A stretch of 16,773 nucleotides of DNA from JAZDKP01 sp043802925 (GTDB lineage: Bacteria > Fibrobacterota > OXYB2-FULL-49-7 > JAEUSG01), in NCBI GenBank assembly GCA_043802925.1, contig JAZDKP010000171.1, positions 1 to 16,773 of the forward strand, read 5' to 3'. The position numbers and the translations under genes were made by a program. Shown one piece after another: positions 15,641-16,773 of this stretch (positions are counted from its first letter, which is position 1; the number at the start of each line of letters is the position of its first letter). Under the pieces are notes generated by a model that saw only the letters and a program-made list of their open reading frames with translations, was not told where the DNA came from and did no database searches.

Positions 15641-15979
15641 ATGGAAAATATTCTCATTATTGTCAACCGTAACGGCATGGGCCATGGGGAGCCGGAGCTC
15701 CCGCAGAAGCTCATGGTCAGTTATTTCAACCAGCTCCTCTCAGGAAACCGGCTTCCGTCCATGATTGGGTTTTACGGCGAGGGGGTTCAGTTGACCGTGA
15801 GCGGTTCCCCGGTGCTCGAGGCGCTTTCCGCGCTTGCGGTCAAGGGCGTCAAAATCCGTTCATGCACCACCTGCCTCAATTTTTACGGCATCTTAGACCG
15901 GCTTAAAGTAGGCGAGGCCGGCACCATGCAGCAGATAGTCGAGGCCCAGTGGAACGCCGATAAGGTGATAACGCTGTAG
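15641..15979 (+). CDS. DsrE/F-family protein resembling the C-terminal domain of YedF
   Basis: This is a 112-residue protein. The start (M-E-N-I-L-I-I-V-N-R-N-G-M-G) and the pattern G-V-x-I-x-S-C-T-T-C-L-N-F-Y-G-I-x-D-x-L-x-V-G match the DsrE half of YedF, a putative sulfurtransferase-like protein of selenium metabolism. C75 and C78 form a C-x-x-C pair that could carry sulfur or selenium. The TusA/SirA-like first half found in YedF is missing, and no such gene is next to it. It is the last gene of the STAS-nth-ispF-TPR operon. Confidence 0.8.
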   Translation: MENILIIVNRNGMGHGEPELPQKLMVSYFNQLLSGNRLPSMIGFYGEGVQLTVSGSPVLEALSALAVKGVKIRSCTTCLNFYGILDRLKVGEAGTMQQIVEAQWNADKVITL

Positions 15980-16029
15980 CACGCTGCTGCTTCGAAAAAG
16001 CTTGTCAGATAATAAATTACGATTAAGAT

Positions 16030-16058
16030 TTGACAAATCCGGCAGCGTAAACTATATT
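16030..16058 (+). promoter_or_regulatory. Strong sigma-70-like promoter of the initiator tRNA
   Basis: A consensus TTGACA (16030-16035) and TATATT (16053-16058) are 17 nt apart. Transcription would start near 16065, about 20 nt before the tRNA. This is the best promoter match in the window. Confidence 0.8.
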
Positions 16059-16084
16059 ATTCAAAGCATTTGAAATAGAAACGA

Positions 16085-16161
16085 CGCGGGGTGGAGCAGT
16101 CCGGTAGCTCGACGGGCTCATAACCCGTAGGTCTCAGGTTCAAATCCTGACCCCGCTACCA
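16085..16161 (+). tRNA. Initiator tRNA-fMet (CAU)
   Basis: This 77-nt cloverleaf has anticodon CAT at 16119-16121, T-arm TCAGG-TTCAAAT-CCTGA and an encoded CCA. Initiator marks are present: an unpaired first position (C1 opposite T72), three G-C pairs at the base of the anticodon stem (GGG/CCC) and A11-T24 in the D stem. The other six acceptor pairs are G/C, which fits a strong fMet. The mismatch is C-U, whereas E. coli has C-A. Confidence 0.95.
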
Positions 16162-16165
16162 ATAC

Positions 16166-16205
16166 AGAGGGATTCACTGAAAAGTGGGTCCCTCTTTCTT
16201 TTTAT
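16166..16205 (+). terminator. Rho-independent terminator after tRNA-fMet
   Basis: A 13-bp stem (AGAGGGATTCACT with AGTGGGTCCCTCT, including G-T pairs) around a GAAA loop is followed by TTCTTTTTAT. It closes the single-gene tRNA transcript. Confidence 0.9.
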
Positions 16206-16206
16206 A

Positions 16207-16583
16207 TCCCAATGCCTTATAGAGAGAGCCCGCGTGATTGCGAAGCTACCTGTCAACTTTCGTTAGAAGCGAAAAAAGAAGCAATTGTTACCGGTTATTA
16301 CACATTTTTAAGGGTTTTTACCCGCAATGGACACCTGATGGACACCTACTTTCATAGGGAAAAATAACCGTGATGGACACCCGGCTCGTTTTAAAATGGG
16401 CAGGCAAGCCGTCTGACCACGATTTTTTTTAAAAGCCCACCCTCCCGCCCATTCTTCATTACCCCGCCCAGCCGCCCTATTTTTGGCTTTTCTGTCAATG
16501 ATTGGGCTTGAACGGGTCTGCCCTATAAATTATGTTTTCCGCATAACATTTCACTCATCAACCCGGTTGCAAGGACAGTCTAC
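16207..16583. other. Gene-free, AT-richer stretch with short direct repeats
   Basis: No supported gene is seen in about 375 bases. ATGGACACC occurs three times (16327-16335, 16338-16346, 16373-16381), and the longer TGATGGACACC twice. A 51-codon frame (16212-16367) starts inside the terminator tail without a ribosome site and is not accepted. The region after tRNA-fMet and before the restriction-enzyme fragment may be an old insertion site. Confidence 0.5.
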
Positions 16584-16655
16584 ATGCCCGCTCCTGCCGC
16601 AATTCTTGACCTTGTAAAACGGTTTGAGCAGAACTGTGCCGCCAAGTATTTATGA
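16584..16655 (+). pseudogene. N-terminal fragment resembling a type IIG (Eco57I-like) restriction-modification enzyme
   Basis: Twenty-three codons beginning M-P-A-P-A-A-I-L-D-L-V-K-R-F-E-Q-N resemble the conserved start of large fused restriction-methyltransferases, which usually read MPAP-x-x-(I/V)-L-x-L-V-x-R-F-x-x-N. The frame ends at TGA 16653-16655, and no continuation of the family is seen in the other frames. AAGGA nine bases upstream looks like a surviving ribosome site. I infer a decayed remnant. The match is from memory and short. Confidence 0.4.
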
Positions 16656-16662
16656 GCCTTTT

Positions 16663-16773
16663 TCATGCTGAAAATAGGTTGACACTTAACCCGTTAATGT
16701 TTGTTTTTACAAAGCCGTTAAGCACAAGCCATGTTTCCACGGCCCTCCGCCACGCGGTATCTTTTGCTTTCTG
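16663..16773 (-). CDS. Possible 3' end of an unidentified gene entering from the right
   Basis: A minus-strand frame is open from the window edge for 36 codons to TGA at 16663-16665. Its sequence, W-R-R-A-V-E-T-W-L-V-L-N-G-F-V then L-S-V-N-L-F-S-A, has the mix of a real protein terminus. No family is recognised. The opposite strand is also open from ATG 16652, so coding on either strand is unproven. Confidence 0.3.
   Translation of the reverse strand, partial: QKAKDTAWRRAVETWLVLNGFVKTNINGLSVNLFSA

Noticed and set aside
16212..16367. 51-codon plus-strand frame after the tRNA terminator
   Set aside because: Its start lies right behind the terminator T-run, with no ribosome site or promoter, and no family is recognised.

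Overview
The window is about 16.8 kb of GC-rich bacterial DNA. It looks like an uncultured Gram-negative chromosome: housekeeping genes sit beside a very large exported surface protein, Shine-Dalgarno sequences are common, and the tRNA carries an encoded CCA. I cannot name the phylum from sequence alone. The Ig-like and anchor-Q style surface modules are common in Fibrobacterota-type and other candidate-phylum genomes, but that is a weak inference.

Layout. Positions 1-7248 (minus strand) are one uninterrupted frame of 2416 codons that runs off the left edge. It encodes a giant exported, probably adhesin-like protein. In order it has a signal region, two homologous beta-helix/anchor-Q type modules, a long beta-strand-rich stretch, two Ig-like modules and then a tandem array of 88-residue Ig/PKD-like repeats. 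Just upstream on the same strand (7282-7800) is a small fusion of a MerR-type DNA-binding helix-turn-helix with a PilZ domain. The PilZ domain keeps both c-di-GMP-binding signatures. The two genes are 33 nt apart and probably form an operon, which suggests a c-di-GMP-linked control unit for the giant surface protein.

Divergent from these, nfo (endonuclease IV) and thiC (short form) form a tight pair (8020-10204). Convergent to thiC is a four-gene minus-strand operon, dprA - ftsB/divIC-like - recO - GNAT acetyltransferase (13035 down to 10308). It mixes DNA uptake/recombination, cell division and a probable short N-acetylglutamate synthase. Divergent from dprA is a plus-strand operon: a STAS protein with two-CW cysteine motifs, nth (endonuclease III), ispF, a TPR protein and a DsrE/YedF-like protein (13174-15979). 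A promoter-tRNA-terminator cassette for initiator tRNA-Met follows (16030-16205). The last ~570 bases are AT-richer and look like a decayed accessory region: short direct repeats, a 23-codon fragment resembling the start of a type IIG restriction-modification enzyme, and the possible 3' end of a gene entering from the right.

Palindromic mobile-looking repeats recur. A G/C-run family (stem around CCCCCTCTCCT) occurs as a double unit inside the N-terminal coding region of the giant protein, in frame and flanked by near-identical 11-bp direct repeats, and as a single unit upstream of dprA. A second family of GGCAAAGGG-type inverted repeats overlaps and rewrites the 3' end of thiC.
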